Source of the DNA: Paulinella micropora
Taxonomy: Eukaryota; Cercozoa; Imbricatea; Euglyphida
NCBI GenBank assembly: GCA_009731375.1
Contig: BJOX01000305.1
Location: 606,123-670,122, forward strand
Reading direction: 5' to 3'
DNA length: 64,000 nt
Made by a program: the position numbers and the translations under genes
Part shown: positions 36,893-48,037 of the stretch, one piece after another
Layout of the letters: every line of letters starts with the position of its first letter
How positions within the stretch are numbered: position 1 is the first letter of the stretch
Notes under the pieces: generated by a model
The model's database searches: none
What the model was told of the DNA's origin: nothing
Seen by the model: only the letters and a program-made list of their open reading frames with translations

Positions 36893-37401
36893 GAGCTATT
36901 CACAATCTACGTTCACTCAAGATCGTACTTTGCAAACCAAATCTGCAAACCAGTAGAAATCAACGTAAGTAAACGAAGTGACCTCTCAGCTATTTACTGG
37001 TATTTCACCTACTCTTAGGAGTTAGGGCTGTTTGCAGCCATAGGGTCTTTTAATAAGAGTTCGTTGTGTATTTATCCCTTGGGGTTGTATCCAAACTCAC
37101 AATTCGAATTTTCCTTTCAAGTGGAAACTGCACACACGAGTTTTGTGTGCTCTGTCGACAGATCGATTTGAAAGCACCTCCTACAAGGAAGGTACTACTC
37201 AACGAACGTGGAAGATCAGAGGTCATCAAAAACCACATATGTGGGACAGATCGTTCACCTGTCTTTGCATTTTTGTGTCGTATTTCTGTTCTTCCACACT
37301 CTATGCAGTCGACCAACACAGTATGTGTTTGGCTTTTGTTTGTGTTAGGGTCACCCCTGGGTGCAAATCATTGTATTTCTATGGCCTCTACTTGGTTTGT
37401 C

Positions 37402-37563
37402 TCCGGCAACCAGGCGCTGAAACAAAAGGCACTGCACTATATCGTCAATCAAGCAGAGCGCTGCAATGTTTGCAACAAACAGAAGCAGGTAGTCAAGATC
37501 CATCTGCCAAAAGGGCAGGCTCAGGTAGTCACGATCCATCTGCCAAAAGGGCAGGCTCACTAG
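37402..37563 (+). CDS. possible exon with CxxC and an in-frame 36-bp repeat
   Basis: The frame reads NQALKQKALHYIVNQAERC, then NVCNKQKQ, followed by two 12-residue repeats encoded by 37486-37521 and 37522-37557 (VVKIHLPKGQA and VVTIHLPKGQA) and a stop. The AERCNVCNKQK pattern faintly recalls the second half of a retroelement integrase zinc finger, but without the histidines I cannot support that. The frame is open upstream to 37066. Confidence 0.3.
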   Translation, partial: SGNQALKQKALHYIVNQAERCNVCNKQKQVVKIHLPKGQAQVVTIHLPKGQAH

Positions 37564-37650
37564 CTTCCTTCGCTTGCGGGCCAGCCGGCGCTGAGGGCTA
37601 AAGAATATCGGCTGGGACCTGCAAAAAAGAAATGTGTGTGTGTGTGTGTG

Positions 37651-38393
37651 TGTGTCTTCAAAGCCTACGCTGGATAGCAATTCTGCAGTTTCCTCTCGGT
37701 TTGTTAATATCCTAGCACACTCTCCCTCCCCTATCCCTGTTTCTGTTTTATTAACAAAAAACCATATTGCTGTCATCGATATTGCAAAAGATATTGAGGA
37801 AAGCCAAGGTTTGAAAAAGGAGCGCCATGCCCGTGGGCGGCAACGCGCTCTACCAATACCACATGGGAACACCGGCCTAGGCTGCCTTCTTCTCAGCGGG
37901 ATCTCTCTCTCTCTCTCTCTCTCTCAGCCACCTCTTGCTGCCCCTCCTCCCCTTTCCCCCTGCGGACTTACTCACGTGGGGGGGGGGGGGGGGGGGGGGG
38001 CAAAANNNNNNNNNNCCTTGGCTTGTGCGTAAAAAAAACCACTGAGCACGTGAGATTAAACAAGCACGCACAAAAGAAAAGAAATTCTTCTCTGGGATGT
38101 CTGCGCAACAACAGGTTTCTCTCCCCCTCCTTTTCGCGTGCAAAAATGAATGACTGCCTGTCGTAGTACCTAGGCTTTTGCTTGTGTGCTTTGTTTTATA
38201 GACAGGAGCGTCAGCATCGGATTCAGTAGGGGGCCAAGGCGAGGAGGAGCTGCTTTCGTTTATCTCGGGACTCTTGCTGGCAAAGACGCGGCCCTCGCTG
38301 CCCATCTGCAGGCAGGACGGCTGCTGCGCACAAGCACTGGACGACAATCTCTATTGCGTGATCCACGAGCCTGGCTGGTTAGAAAAAGCCTAA
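37651..38393 (+). CDS. partial gene; clear last exon at 38202-38393
   Basis: The last exon follows TTGTTTTATAG and reads 63 codons in phase 0: TGASASDSVGGQGEEELLSF, later CRQDGCCAQALDDNLYCVI and HEPGWLEKA, then TAA at 38391-38393. Cys spacing and length suggest a folded domain, family unknown. A possible earlier exon begins at about 37651 (after CTTCAAAG) with PTLDSNSAVSSRFVNILAHS and continues to about 37880. Between them are a CT array, poly-G and a 10-N gap (38006-38015). That both belong to one gene is inferred. Confidence 0.45.
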
Positions 38394-38587
38394 CACACAG
38401 CCCTTCGCTCTCTCTTTCTCTCTCTTCCCCCTTCTCTCCCCCCCCCCCCCCCCCCCCGTCCCCTCCTCTTCGCGCCCGTCAGAAGCTCGCTAGCGCGTGG
38501 GGCTGAAGACGGGCGCGGGCCCGTGCTGGAAAATATTATTAAAAAAGGAAACAGAGCCAAGGCAAAAAACCTCCCAGCTGGTTGGTA
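38394..38587. other. intergenic pyrimidine and poly-C tract
   Basis: CT-rich sequence and 21 C (38438-38458), then a GC-rich stretch and TATTATTAAAAAAGG just before the next gene. Confidence 0.7.
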
Positions 38588-39326
38588 ATGCAAGTCAAAC
38601 CCGCCATACTGGTGCTGTTGTGTGTCGGTGTGGTGGCTGATTTTGGGCTTGATCAAACGCTAAGCAGCGGCGAAGATCTACAAGCACAGCAAGGATCTAC
38701 TAGCCTGTCGCTACCATGAAACAACTTACCTAGACGGGCTTAGCCTAGACTGCGTCGATTATTGCAGGGTGGACCTGAAAGTGTACCCAGCTGGGAAAAG
38801 CTCAGCGCCCAATGTTGGTTTGGTCTTTGAAGACAGCAGCAAGATGTCCCTAGCGGGTTTGGATCAGGCCATTGAAGAGGGCTTGACGGTGAGCACGCTC
38901 GGGTGCAGGCCGGAGGCTGGGCCCAACGGGCAAGGACTTATTTCTGTTAGGGCGAACGAGACTCAGCAACTCGACTTTAATTACGAGCCTTGCCAGGGCA
39001 GGGACGCAGAAAGAACAATCCGAATTGCGGTGCGGGCCAACAACACGACACCGGATCAAAACGCAGGGGATAGCTTCCAAATTTCCAGCAGTTTTCAGGA
39101 TGAAAGCAACTGGAATAAACTAAAAAGCTATTGCTGGATTAAGTAACGGGATGAACGATTTACCTTCCCCGTGTTTTTTTGCATTTAGCGGCGGGGAGCA
39201 ATTGGTGGACTCCGGCGTCTTGCATGTCACGATCAAGTGTGTGAGCCCGGCGTCCAAAAATGAGCAGTGTAAGCTCAGCTACAAGGTGGCACTGACATGC
39301 ACCAGCAGCGCTGCGAGGGCTGCCGT

Positions 39327-39362
<36 letters not shown>

Positions 39363-39739
39363 CGGGGTNNNNNNNNNNCAACATGACACCGGATCAAAAC
39401 GCAGGGGATAGCTTCCAAGTTTCCAGCAGTCTTCAGGATGAAAGCAACTGGAATAAACTAAAAGCTATGGCGGGATTAAGTAACGGGATGAACGATTTAC
39501 CTTCCCCGTGTTTTTTTGCATTGTGCGGCGGGGAGCAATTGGTGGACTCCGGCGTCTTGCATGTCACAATCAAGTGTGTGAGCCCGGCGTCCAAAAATGA
39601 GCAGTGTAAGCTCAGCTACAAGGTGGCACTGACATGCACCAGCAGCGCTGCGAGGGCTGCCGTGGGGGGCGGCGGCGTGGTGGGAGGGGCTCTGATGATC
39701 ATGCTGGCGCTTCAACTGCTTTTTAATGTCCTGAGCTAG
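38588..39739 (+). CDS. secreted, C-terminally anchored Cys-rich protein (orphan), disrupted by assembly
   Basis: ATG at 38588 gives a signal peptide (MQVKPAILVLLCVGVVADFG). The main frame (ACRYHETTYLDG, CVDYCRVDLKVYPAG, later RTIRIAVRANN) is one frame further on, so a one-base shift or short intron lies at about 38664-38700. Near 39060 the text runs to poly-G and a 10-N gap (39369-39378) and then restarts: 39379-39739 repeats 39050-39330. The second copy is the better one and ends in KLSYKVALTCTSSAARAA, a Gly-rich stretch, GALMIMLALQLLFNVLS and TAG. That C-terminus fits a transmembrane or GPI-anchor signal. An AATAAA follows at 39783. Function unknown. Confidence 0.55.
39379..39660 (+). repeat. 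second copy of a contig end (assembly duplication)
   Basis: About 280 bases repeat 39049-39330. Copy 1 has AAACTAAAAAGCTATTGCTG where copy 2 has AAACTAAAAGCTATGGCG, which breaks the frame in copy 1 only. Copy 1 ends in poly-G. This shows that contig ends here carry indel errors. Confidence 0.8.
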
Positions 39740-40048
39740 CCTTGCGCCAGCGGGCTGGAGGAAGTCTCTTATAAATTTTATTTAATAAAAAAAAAATCGT
39801 CCGTTTGAGGTATCTCACCGGCTGGCACGCGGGGGTAGAGAGGGGAGCAGGGAGGAAGGGGGGGGGGGGGGGGGGGGGAAAGGAAAGAGCTTTTGTGAGC
39901 GCCGCTGTTTCCTTTCCACTATCCCCCATGAATGTCTGGTATAGTAACTATTTAATAATATCCCGTGGGTACCAGCGGAGCGCCGACCCTTGCTGAGAGG
40001 CCGGCCAGGAGAGAGAGAGAGCAGTGACGGAGTGTCGACCTGGACTCG
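39740..40048. other. intergenic; poly-G and 3' palindrome
   Basis: Just after the stop, AGCC and GGCT (39738-39756) bracket CGC/GCG. AATAAA lies at 39783, 22 G run at 39857-39878, and a GA run sits before the next start. Confidence 0.6.
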
Positions 40049-41015
40049 ATGATTAGCCAAAAAGCCGCGCCCAGATTTCCTGACGACGAGATTGATTCAT
40101 GGCCCTTAGAGCTAAATGCCCAATTGGAAGAAAAACAGAGCACGTGGCTGGCAGGGCTGGCAAAGTTTCTGTCGGGTGTTTATCCCGAGGTTAAATTGAC
40201 TTGGAAGTACCCATGTTTCACTAGTCTTCGATTTACAAATACGGACACTCATCTGCGTGCTCTTTCGCAGGGGACACTATTCGTATCAGTCAAGCCCGTC
40301 GATGAGAGTGGAGCGTCAAGTGCCACGGCTCGCGTGATTCTAGATGTTGCAGACTGGTCGACGTCTAATCGTAACTGGGGAAAAATCTTGATGGCAGTGC
40401 AAGTGCTGCTTCTAAACGCAAGGAAAAAGCTGTACCACCTTAACCGCGAACAGACGTTTGTAATGACACATCTAGAGACCGCTTGGACGTCTGTGGTGGA
40501 GGCGTTTGAGAAGGAGCTGGGCTTTGAATATAAATTTGCAAGTTATGTTGTGGACGTATGCAAGCTGCCCAAGCTGCTACACACTCTTTGGCCGGACGAA
40601 GTATTGAAATTTCTCCAAGAGTTGCAGAAGTGTACAAAGGTAATACACACCAAATACTCACAGATCCCAATGAGCGACACGAGCTTGCCCAATTGAGTGG
40701 TGTCTGGCAAAAAGTGGAGGAATGGTGCCAGAAGTCACCACAAGATAAGAGCGCAAAGTCACAACATAAAATGAATTCACTGAAATGGCGTCTACAAGGC
40801 ACACAACAGTGGGAGAGTAATGAGGAGCTGCTGGCAGAATTCAAAGGCGCATTAGACAAGATAAATAAGCTCCTGTGTACAGCAGTTAATGAAAGCAAGG
40901 AACGGCGCGAGGGTGTCATTGCAGCGCTCGGTTGCTGAATTACTACGACGATATCTGTGCAGGGGCTAGGATCTGTCCCAGGTGTGGCAAGCCGATTCGT
41001 GAGCCCCAGCCCTAA
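40049..41015 (+). CDS. E2/RWD-like fold protein with C-terminal Cys pair (putative), two frame breaks
   Basis: ATG at 40049 (MISQKAAPRFPDDEIDSW). The middle part, YPEVKLTWKYP then ARVILDVADWSTSNRNWGK and ILMAVQVLLLNARKK, resembles the core of ubiquitin-conjugating folds (LDI..WSPALT...LLSIQSLL pattern). No catalytic Cys is evident, so if the match is real it would be an inactive variant. The frame shifts near 40600-40680 (to DPNERHELAQLSGVW and a helical segment ending near 40930), and again near 40925 to NYYDDICAGARICPRCGKPI, a CxxCG knuckle, ending TAA at 41013. An AATAAAAA signal is at 41042. Family assignment is tentative. Confidence 0.5.
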
Positions 41016-41775
41016 CTATTAAACGCGGCTTGTGTTTTTATGAATAAAAATAGGAAACGAAAAGGAAAAAAAAAAACGCTTGTGATCGCAGATTTGGTTC
41101 CCGCCTGGATTTTGACTGTAGGGACAAGTGACGAACGGATGTCAGGCTAGTGGAGCCCTGGGGTACGACGGCGACGACAGGCGCGCGCTGGGCTCTCTTT
41201 CTGGGTGGCACGTAGCTTTGTTTGCAGGGGGAAGAGACAACAGGAAGAAGAAAAAAAAATCGGGCCGGAGCTGGGATGGGNNNNNNNNNNNNNNNNNNNN
41301 NNNNNNNNNNNNNNNNNNNNNNNNNNNNNNNNNNNNNNNNNNNNNNNNNNNNNNNNNNNNNNNNNNNNNNNNNNNNNNNNNNNNNNNNNNNNNNNNNNNN
41401 NNNNNNNNNNNNNNNNNNNNNNNNNNNNNNNNNNNNNNNNNNNNNNNNNNNNNNNNNNNNNNNNNNNNNNNNNNNNNNNNNNNNNNNNNNNNNNNNNNNN
41501 NNNNNNNNNNNNNNNNNNNNNNNNNNNNNNNNNNNNNNNNNNNNNNNNNNNNNNNNNNNNNNNNNNNNNNNNNNNNNNNNNNNNNNNNNNNNNNNNNNNN
41601 NNNNNNNNNNNNNNNNNNNNNNNNNNNNNNNNNNNNNNNNNNNNNNNNNNNNNNNNNNNNNNNNNNNNNNNNNNNNNNNNNNNNNNNNNNNNNNNNNNNN
41701 NNNNNNNNNNNNNNNNNNNNNNNNNNNNNNNNNNNNNNNNNNNNNNNNNNNNNNNNNNNNNNNNNNNNNNNNNNN

Positions 41776-41819
<44 letters not shown>
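41016..41819. other. intergenic and 495-N gap
   Basis: 41016-41280 contains a TTTGTTTGCAG acceptor-like site at 41218-41228. N gap 41281-41775 exits into 43 G (41776-41818). The 5' part of the next gene is probably inside the gap. Confidence 0.7.
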
Positions 41820-43112
41820 GACTTCCACGCTGCCCTGCTACGCGCCGTGATTGGATCTTTGCAGTCTAAGAAAAATGATAATGAAAACGAGCATACATGG
41901 CTGACCCTGACGGCCGGGTACTCGCCAAAAGATTACATAAACAATATGCAGGGTGGCTCGACAGGGAAGACGAGTGATGGCTCAACGGAATATGTGAGAA
42001 ATCCTCTGCCAACGGAGGAAAAGGCACTGCAATGGCTCAACAACCTCAGGCAGGGCAGCGCAAACGCTCAGAACAAGGCTGCGCCCTTCCAGATCAAACC
42101 CATAACTCGCGAAGATATGCAAAAACTGATTTCTACAGACCTATTCAAGGAGATGGTGCCCTCAGACAAGGATGTGTCCATTCAGATGAAAAATTCATCC
42201 TTTGTGTACGGCTCCTTGATGCAGGAGGCGATTGCTTTGAGCGAGGCTAAAGAAGAGCTTCGGGAAGCAAAGGTTGTCATGCCAGATGCCTGGATGTTTC
42301 CCTCCACCAAGAAATTTGGCAGTCAAGATTACAAGTCTATGGTCAGCGAGCTGTCTAGCTTTCTAACAACCGAGTTTCTCACTCAGGACTTTGATGTTAC
42401 ATTGCTTGACGTTGGAGGCGACATTCTGAAGACCGACAGTACTGAACGGGATGTGTGCGTCCTGAGGGCCTTCCAGGAAATATACCAAAACCAAACGCTG
42501 CCGAATTTCAAGTTGCTGCGAGTAGAAGTTTATGGTCCAGGTTGCGACATGCACGCGCCCTCGCTGCATGAGGCCAAGGCTGAGCTCAAAAGATTTGTGC
42601 AAAACAATAAAGGCGCTTCCAAGCGCGAGAGCGCAGCCTTGGCGCGGGGCTTTGCTCTGGGTGTGTTGGGTTTCAAGTTTATGGGAGACACACGACAGGA
42701 TGGCAGAGCCAACGACTGCTTTGCCAGAGCGGTTGAGAATTACGAACAGGTCCGGACAAAGACGAATCCAATTCCTCCGCAGGAGGCTCGTGCGCAGACG
42801 ATGAATTACGTCAATAACAAGCTGCTGAAGCGTCACGATGCCAAGGATGGCACGGGTAAGTCAAAGACGGTTGGGCAGGAAGCAGAGGACGACGCCAGCG
42901 GGACAGGTATACTGCGACAACTGAGTAGATGCTACGTCTTCAGCTTTGGAGGCGGGCGCAAAGAGTCTACCCAAGATGCAGGAAACAAGGGTTTCCCTTT
43001 ATTCGATAATGATAACCAACCTTACTGGTCTGCACCGAGCGGGGGCAAGCACTATATCTCAAGAGAAGATTTCTATGATTTGTTCCCAACGCAGGAGGAC
43101 TTTTACCTTTGA
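41820..43112 (+). CDS. DVGG/GPGCD family protein, paralogue of the gene at 62.8 kb (5' end in gap)
   Basis: Open for 430 codons from the gap to TGA at 43110-43112. Key stretch: DFDVTLLDVGGDILKTD (about 42390-42440), then LPNFKLLRVEVYGPGCDMH and HEAKAELKRFVQNN. The same order (DFEVIVVDVGG, LPNFARLYFEVLGPGCDLH, AARREFEQWV) occurs in the gene at 62807, so the two are paralogues. VVDVGG and LLDVGG could form a nucleotide-binding beta strand (like motif I of methyltransferases or a Walker B strand), but the remaining motifs are not visible. The C-terminus YISREDFYDLFPTQEDFYL is unique to this copy. No introns or breaks seen. Function unknown. Confidence 0.7.
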   Translation, partial: DFHAALLRAVIGSLQSKKNDNENEHTWLTLTAGYSPKDYINNMQGGSTGKTSDGSTEYVRNPLPTEEKALQWLNNLRQGSANAQNKAAPFQIKPITREDMQKLISTDLFKEMVPSDKDVSIQMKNSSFVYGSLMQEAIALSEAKEELREAKVVMPDAWMFPSTKKFGSQDYKSMVSELSSFLTTEFLTQDFDVTLLDVGGDILKTDSTERDVCVLRAFQEIYQNQTLPNFKLLRVEVYGPGCDMHAPSLHEAKAELKRFVQNNKGASKRESAALARGFALGVLGFKFMGDTRQDGRANDCFARAVENYEQVRTKTNPIPPQEARAQTMNYVNNKLLKRHDAKDGTGKSKTVGQEAEDDASGTGILRQLSRCYVFSFGGGRKESTQDAGNKGFPLFDNDNQPYWSAPSGGKHYISREDFYDLFPTQEDFYL

Positions 43113-43218
43113 CTGGAATCGACTGTGCCAGCATACGACGAGGTGACGTGCGTGCCGGCTAAACCTAAAGGAAAGTAGCAAGAAAAAGCCCCACCAAGGC
43201 GGGCACTAAAGATTAGAA

Positions 43219-43357
43219 ATCGGTCGACGAGCTGTTTAACTTTCTATCAACCAAGCGTGCCAAAAAGGACTTCGATGTTACATTACTCGACGTTGGAGGC
43301 GACTTTCTGAAGAGCGACGGGACAGAACAAGATGTGCGTGTGTCCGGCATATTTTGA
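43219..43357 (+). pseudogene. truncated third copy of the DVGG family
   Basis: SVDELFNFLSTKRAKKDFDV then TLLDVGGDFLKSDGTEQDVR, clearly the same segment as at 42345-42460 in the intact gene just upstream, ends in TGA soon after. There is no start codon, and nothing matches on either side. Tandem duplication remnant. Confidence 0.75.
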
Positions 43358-44079
43358 ACGGAATGACATCAGAAATTTACATGTTTTTCTAAAGTCTATT
43401 TTTTTTAATTAAATGAAACACAACTTTGTTCATACAAGCGCAGAACGCGGCGCATGCAATCTGAGATTCCTGGCGCGTTCTGTCCCCAGCGCGCTAGAGC
43501 CTGCCCAAGCATGCTTAGGCGAGATCTGTAGGCCCCGCGAGCTGATATCATAGCTTCGGCGAAGAAAGGTCATGTCTACAAAAAAAAACAAAAACAAGGC
43601 AAGTGAGCTAAATAGAGACTTACAAGCGCAGTGCTCTTTTACTTCGAAATATGACGTGTTCTGGGGAGGGGAGTCATACCAGAGGTTTGGTGGTGAGATA
43701 GGGGGGGGGGGGGGGGGCCCCCCCCTNNNNNNNNNNNNNNNNNNNNNNNNNNNNNNNNNNNNNNNNNNNNNNNNNNNNNNNNNNNNNGGGGGGGGGGAGG
43801 GGGGGGGGGGGGGGTGGGAGGGGGGATTGCTGGCCGCTGTAGAAGAGATATGTTTTTTTTTTTTTTAAATCGGCGTTTCCAGATCTCTCCATTTTTCCAC
43901 AAACTCCAACCTGCTGGCATTGTTAAAGAAATTCTCTGAAATTTCTCTTTTTTTGTAACTCTTTTCCGGAAGCAGTCGCTTAAGGCTAAACACAGCGTCT
44001 CTGTTTCAGCAGTTCTTCCATCTCTCCACATTCCGGCGGGCTGCCAAAAGAAATTGCTATTCGTTCTTTAATTAAAAGC
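43358..44079. other. mostly non-coding, poly-G/C with 61-N gap, short open frame
   Basis: An ATG at 43572 opens MSTKKNKNKASELNRDLQAQ and stays open about 45 codons until a poly-G/poly-C run and the N gap 43727-43787; it could be a gene start. After the gap: poly-G with A and T interruptions, AT-rich sequence, then a 3'-end module at 44053-44118 (CGTTCTTTAATTAAAAGCTC and a palindrome). Confidence 0.4.
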
Positions 44080-44532
44080 TCAGCCCTCGGCGCCGGCTGG
44101 CTGCGCGCCAGAGGGCTCGGTGCTGTGCTGCGGCTCGAAGACAGGAGGGATATTTCCAAAGATTGTCCGCAGCTGGGCCGTCGTCAGAAATTGCACGTTG
44201 TGTTGGCTGTCAATCAGGCACGCCCTACAGTCACTGTCCCGCGGTGCAGGCTGCCGGGGTGCAGGCTGCCGGGGGGCAGGCTGCCCCCCGAGCCCCCCTG
44301 CCTTGTCCCCTCCAGCCCGCGCTAGCTGGCTGGGCGGGCTGGGCGGGCTGGGCGTGAGCCACAAGAGATAGTCTGCGCTGACCTGGCGGCAGATCCGCGC
44401 CATGGTTTTCGGAGCCAGCTCCACAGGGACCAACCGCGCTGTCTGCAAGGCCTCCCACCTTTCGCCCTCAATCACCAAAACCCGACCCCGGCAAAACACC
44501 CCGTGGCTAGCATGGTGGTTGCACCTAATCAT
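44080..44532 (-). CDS. hypothetical protein, 150 codons, with PAPRQ repeats
   Basis: ATG at 44532 on the minus strand. MIRCNHHASHGVFCRGRVLV and LVPVELAPKTMARICRQVS look like genuine coding sequence. There follows a Gly/Pro-rich stretch with three QPAPR repeats (15-bp units) and then CRACLIDSQHNVQFLTTAQL, RTIFGNIPPVFEPQ. The last 10 codons lie in a strong palindrome (GCCCTCGGCGC ... GCGCCAGAGGGC, 44085-44118), so the end may overlap a transcription-end signal of the plus strand. No family recognised. Confidence 0.5.
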   Translation of the reverse strand: MIRCNHHASHGVFCRGRVLVIEGERWEALQTARLVPVELAPKTMARICRQVSADYLLWLTPSPPSPPSQLARAGGDKAGGLGGQPAPRQPAPRQPAPRDSDCRACLIDSQHNVQFLTTAQLRTIFGNIPPVFEPQHSTEPSGAQPAGAEG

Positions 44533-44802
44533 GTACCTTTTTTTCTGCGTTTCAAAAAGAAGAGCACTGCCCTGCCCTTGCCTTCCCTCCCTCGCCCTCC
44601 TTTCCCTTCACCTCCCACCCTATCTTCTTTTTCAGCCCCTCCCCCTCCTCCCCCTCCCCCCCCTCCTTCAGTGCTCCCTACCAACCCCCCTCGCCCAGTC
44701 AGTCAGGGAGGGGGGGAGGGGCTGGGGGGGGGGGGGGGGGGGGNNNNNNNNNNNNNNNNNNNNNNNNNNNNNNNNNNNNNNNNNNNNNNNNNNNNNNNNN
44801 NC

Positions 44803-47800
44803 CCGGGGTGGCCGCGCGTGTGGCTGGCGGCCCTGCTGCCGTTGCTGTTGCGCGCGTATTGCCCGTATGATCCCTCCGTGGCTACGCCCGGCGACTTAGT
44901 GCTGGAGCTGTCGGTGAGCGCGGCGGGTGACAACTGGACGCTGCCGGCCGCCGGCGCCAACGGGGCCGCCACAGCTCGACGGCGCCGTCGCACCACGGCC
45001 ACCGGTGTCTGGGAGGTTTTTTGGGAGCAGGGAGGGGCCGCGCAGCAGTGCAGCGCGCAGCTGGGGCCGTGCAGCCACACTTTTACCGACGGCGGCGTGT
45101 TCTTGGTAGTAGTGCTCGGCCGGCTGCCGGCGTGGGCTATGACTTTGGATTGGCGGGCCCAGCACGGCGGCAGCGGGCGGGTAGCCTTGCGCAAGGTGCT
45201 GCAGTGGGGCGGGCTGCGGCTCGCGGCCGAGACGGGGCAGCACTTCTACGGCGAAACGGCGTTGGAGTGGCTGCCGCCCCTGGACCAGCTGGACACGACG
45301 GGTTTGCAGAGCCTGGCGTTCAGCTTCGCGGGGCTGTCGCGGGTCGCGTGCTTCGACGTGTCGGGTCTGCAGGTGCGTGCGTCGCTGACCAGCACGCGCG
45401 CGGCCTTTGCGGACTCGCCGTGCCTCAAGTTTGCCAACGTCACGAGCTGGGACCTGTCGCGCGTGCTAGATACGGCCTACATGTTCCGCGGCACGCAGGT
45501 TACTTCGCTGCCCGGACTGGCAAGTTGGGACATGTCGAGGGTCATAAACGCCAGCGGCATGTTTGCGGACGCGCTGCTGCTCGGGGCGGACCTGTCTCGC
45601 TGGAGGCCAGACAGCCTGCAAGACGCCAGAGGAATGCTGTCCGGTGCGCCGGCGCTGGTGCAGAACTTGAGCAACTGGTCAGTAGCGCCCATGGACCCGC
45701 AGGCCACTGCGGCCTTCTGCGAGGGCCTAGCGCGCGGATCTCTGCTGCAAAAGTCCCAGGCTCCCCGAGCGTGCGTGAGCAGCTGGCTTTCGCAGAGCCC
45801 CCCTGGCTCGGTTTCGCGCTCTAGCTCGGTTACAATCTCGGCGTCACTGACCGGCTCGGCGTCGCTGATCAGCTCACCCTCGGTGTCCAGCTCGGCGTCG
45901 CTGATCAGCTCGCCCTCGGTGTCCAGCTCGGCGTCGCTGACCGGCTCGGTGTCGCTGTCCAGCTCGGCGTCGCTGACCGGCTCGGTGTCGGTGTCCAGCT
46001 CGGCGTCGCTGACCGGCTCGGTGTCGTGTCCAGCTCGGCTTCGCTGACCGGCTCGGTGTCGGTGTCGCTGACCAGCTCGGTGTCGGTGTCCAGCTCGGCG
46101 TCGCTGACCGGCTCGGTGTCGCTGTCCAGCTCGGCTTCGCTGACCGGCTCGGTGTCGGTGTCGCTGACCAGCTCGGTGTCGGTGTCCAGCTCTGCGACGC
46201 CGTCCGTGTCCGTAACGCCGACGGCGACCGTGTCCGTGACGCCAACCATCTCGGTAACGCCGACCATCTCTGTGACGCCATCCGCTTCGCCCGACGTCGA
46301 TGAGTGCGCCCTCGCCAACAACGGCGGCTGCACCTCCAACGGCCTCTGCACCAACACGTACGGCTCCTTCTACTGCACGTGCAGCTCAGGCTACGTCAAC
46401 CAAAGCCAACTGACTTCCCCCGGCAGCTTGTTCGGCTGGACAGTCAGTGTCAGCGGCTCCAATGCCGGCAGCGCGCGCGACGCCACGGACGACAATTACG
46501 TAACTTGGTGGCTTAGTAATACGCCCTATTCAACCGTAAAGACAAACGGTGTCTGCTCAGGTCTTGCTACCTCAGGTACAGCATCAACAAATACGATACT
46601 TGGGGCTTACGTGCAAATAACCAAGTCAGACGCGGTTCCCGCAAGGTTGTGGTCGGTTGGGGTCGTTGCTACCCTGCGTATGATTTCTAGCGGTGTTAAC
46701 TTCTGCACGGCTGGAGGTGGGTGTCCGGAGATTTCGGCTGTTGAAACGTTGCAGGTCTATCGGTCAAACAACCCCACCAGCAACACCGGCTGGACCCTGC
46801 TGGCGACAGGCAGCGGTTGGACGGGCTGGACCACGGGACAACAGCAGACAGTGAGCTTGACACCGACCTCCGGCTACGCCGCGTACCGTTTCGTGGTGTA
46901 TAAACACTGGACCTCGTATGCTTATGGAACTTTTTGTACTACAAACTCGCGCTTGGGCGACGACAGGATCACGGTGGAAGCTCCGGTGTGCCTCCCTGCC
47001 TCATCGACGCCCACGATATCTGTGACGCCGAGCGTGACGCCGATCGTGACGCCGACCGTGACGCCGACCGTGTCCGTGACGCCGACCGTGTCAGTGACGC
47101 CGACCGTGTCCGTGACGCTAACGCCGACCGTGACGCCGACGCCGACCGTTTTGACCACGCCGACCGTGTCTGCGACGCCGACCGTTTCGACTACGCCGAC
47201 CGTGTCCGTGACGCCGACCGTGACTCCGACCGTGTCCCCGACAGCGTCCTTGACGCCGACCGTGACGCCGACTCGTTCCGGGACGCCAACCGTTTCGACG
47301 ACGCCGTCGAGGTTCTGCACAACCAACTATTTTCTCACTACAAATTTCAATACCGGTGTCAATTCCAACGCTAACACGGGCTGGAGCATAACTGCATCTA
47401 CCAATCATGTCGATGCAAGCTATGCCATGGATTCTGACATAACCACTAGCTACACGAGCACTACCCTTAGCGACTACACCAACCAGTTTACGTCCGACGC
47501 CGCAAGGAAGCTGTTTTATTGCACCACTAGCAAAACATCACACACGATCCTTAATGTACCGGCCGGTGTCACGGGTACCGTGACGGGACAGGCGCTGTAC
47601 TTGCAATCATCAACTACCGCCGCCAGGATTTCCAATATCAACGTTTGCTCCACGGTGCCAGGGACCAACTTAGAATACGCGGGCCCTGCGGCGCTGTACA
47701 TAGCGGGTTCTAACGATGGCACTACTTGGTACTACATCAAATACTACACCAATACAAATGTGGACTTGCAAGGTGGAAGCGTAAATACTGGCCCAAACGA

Positions 47801-48037
47801 GTACTGCTCGCAATTTTCTGATCTAGAATTTACTACGCCTTATCAGTACTACCTCCGTTATAAGCTANNNNNNNNNNTATCAGTACTTACCTGCGTTATA
47901 AGCTAATCATTCCCATGATGTTCTATAAGCTGCCCGCGAGCCAGACGGGTTGCTCTTCAAGCAACACTTTCGGGGCAGTGGCCTATGTGCCTGCGCTGCG
48001 TGTGCGAGTTTGTCACCAGACGTGGTGCAGTCCCTAG
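44803..48037 (+). CDS. large surface protein A: DUF285 repeats, Ser/Thr stalk, EGF, two F5/8C-like modules
   Basis: The start is hidden in the N gap 44744-44801; the first visible residues, PGWPRVWLAALLPLLLRA, are a signal peptide also found in the tandem paralogue at 48332. Order: about 150 residues ending in HFYGETALEWL; DUF285/BspA-like repeats (VTSWDLSRVLDTAYMFRG, LASWDMSRVINASGMFADA, LSRWRPDSL, LSNWSVAPM); a SVSSSASLTG-type stalk; VTPT repeats; a calcium-binding EGF start (DVDECALANNGGCTSNGLC); an F5/8C-like module (ATDDNYVTWW, 46430-46990); a long TPTVSV stalk; a second such module (YAMDSDITTSYTS, SNDGTTWYYI). One base is missing at about 46024 in the Ser repeat. The 10-N gap at 47868 splits a duplicated 27-base overlap; the joined frame continues FYKLPASQTGCSSSNTFGAV to TAG. 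Likely secreted or cell-surface. Confidence 0.75.
47868..47877. other. 10-N gap with overlapping flanks
   Basis: TATCAGTACTACCTCCGTTA before the gap and TATCAGTACTTACCTGCGTT after it are the same place with two differences. The gene therefore reads through once the overlap is merged. Confidence 0.85.

Noticed and set aside
37066-37563. Retroelement integrase remnant
   Set aside because: Only a weak CxxC-K pattern; histidine pair and catalytic residues not seen.
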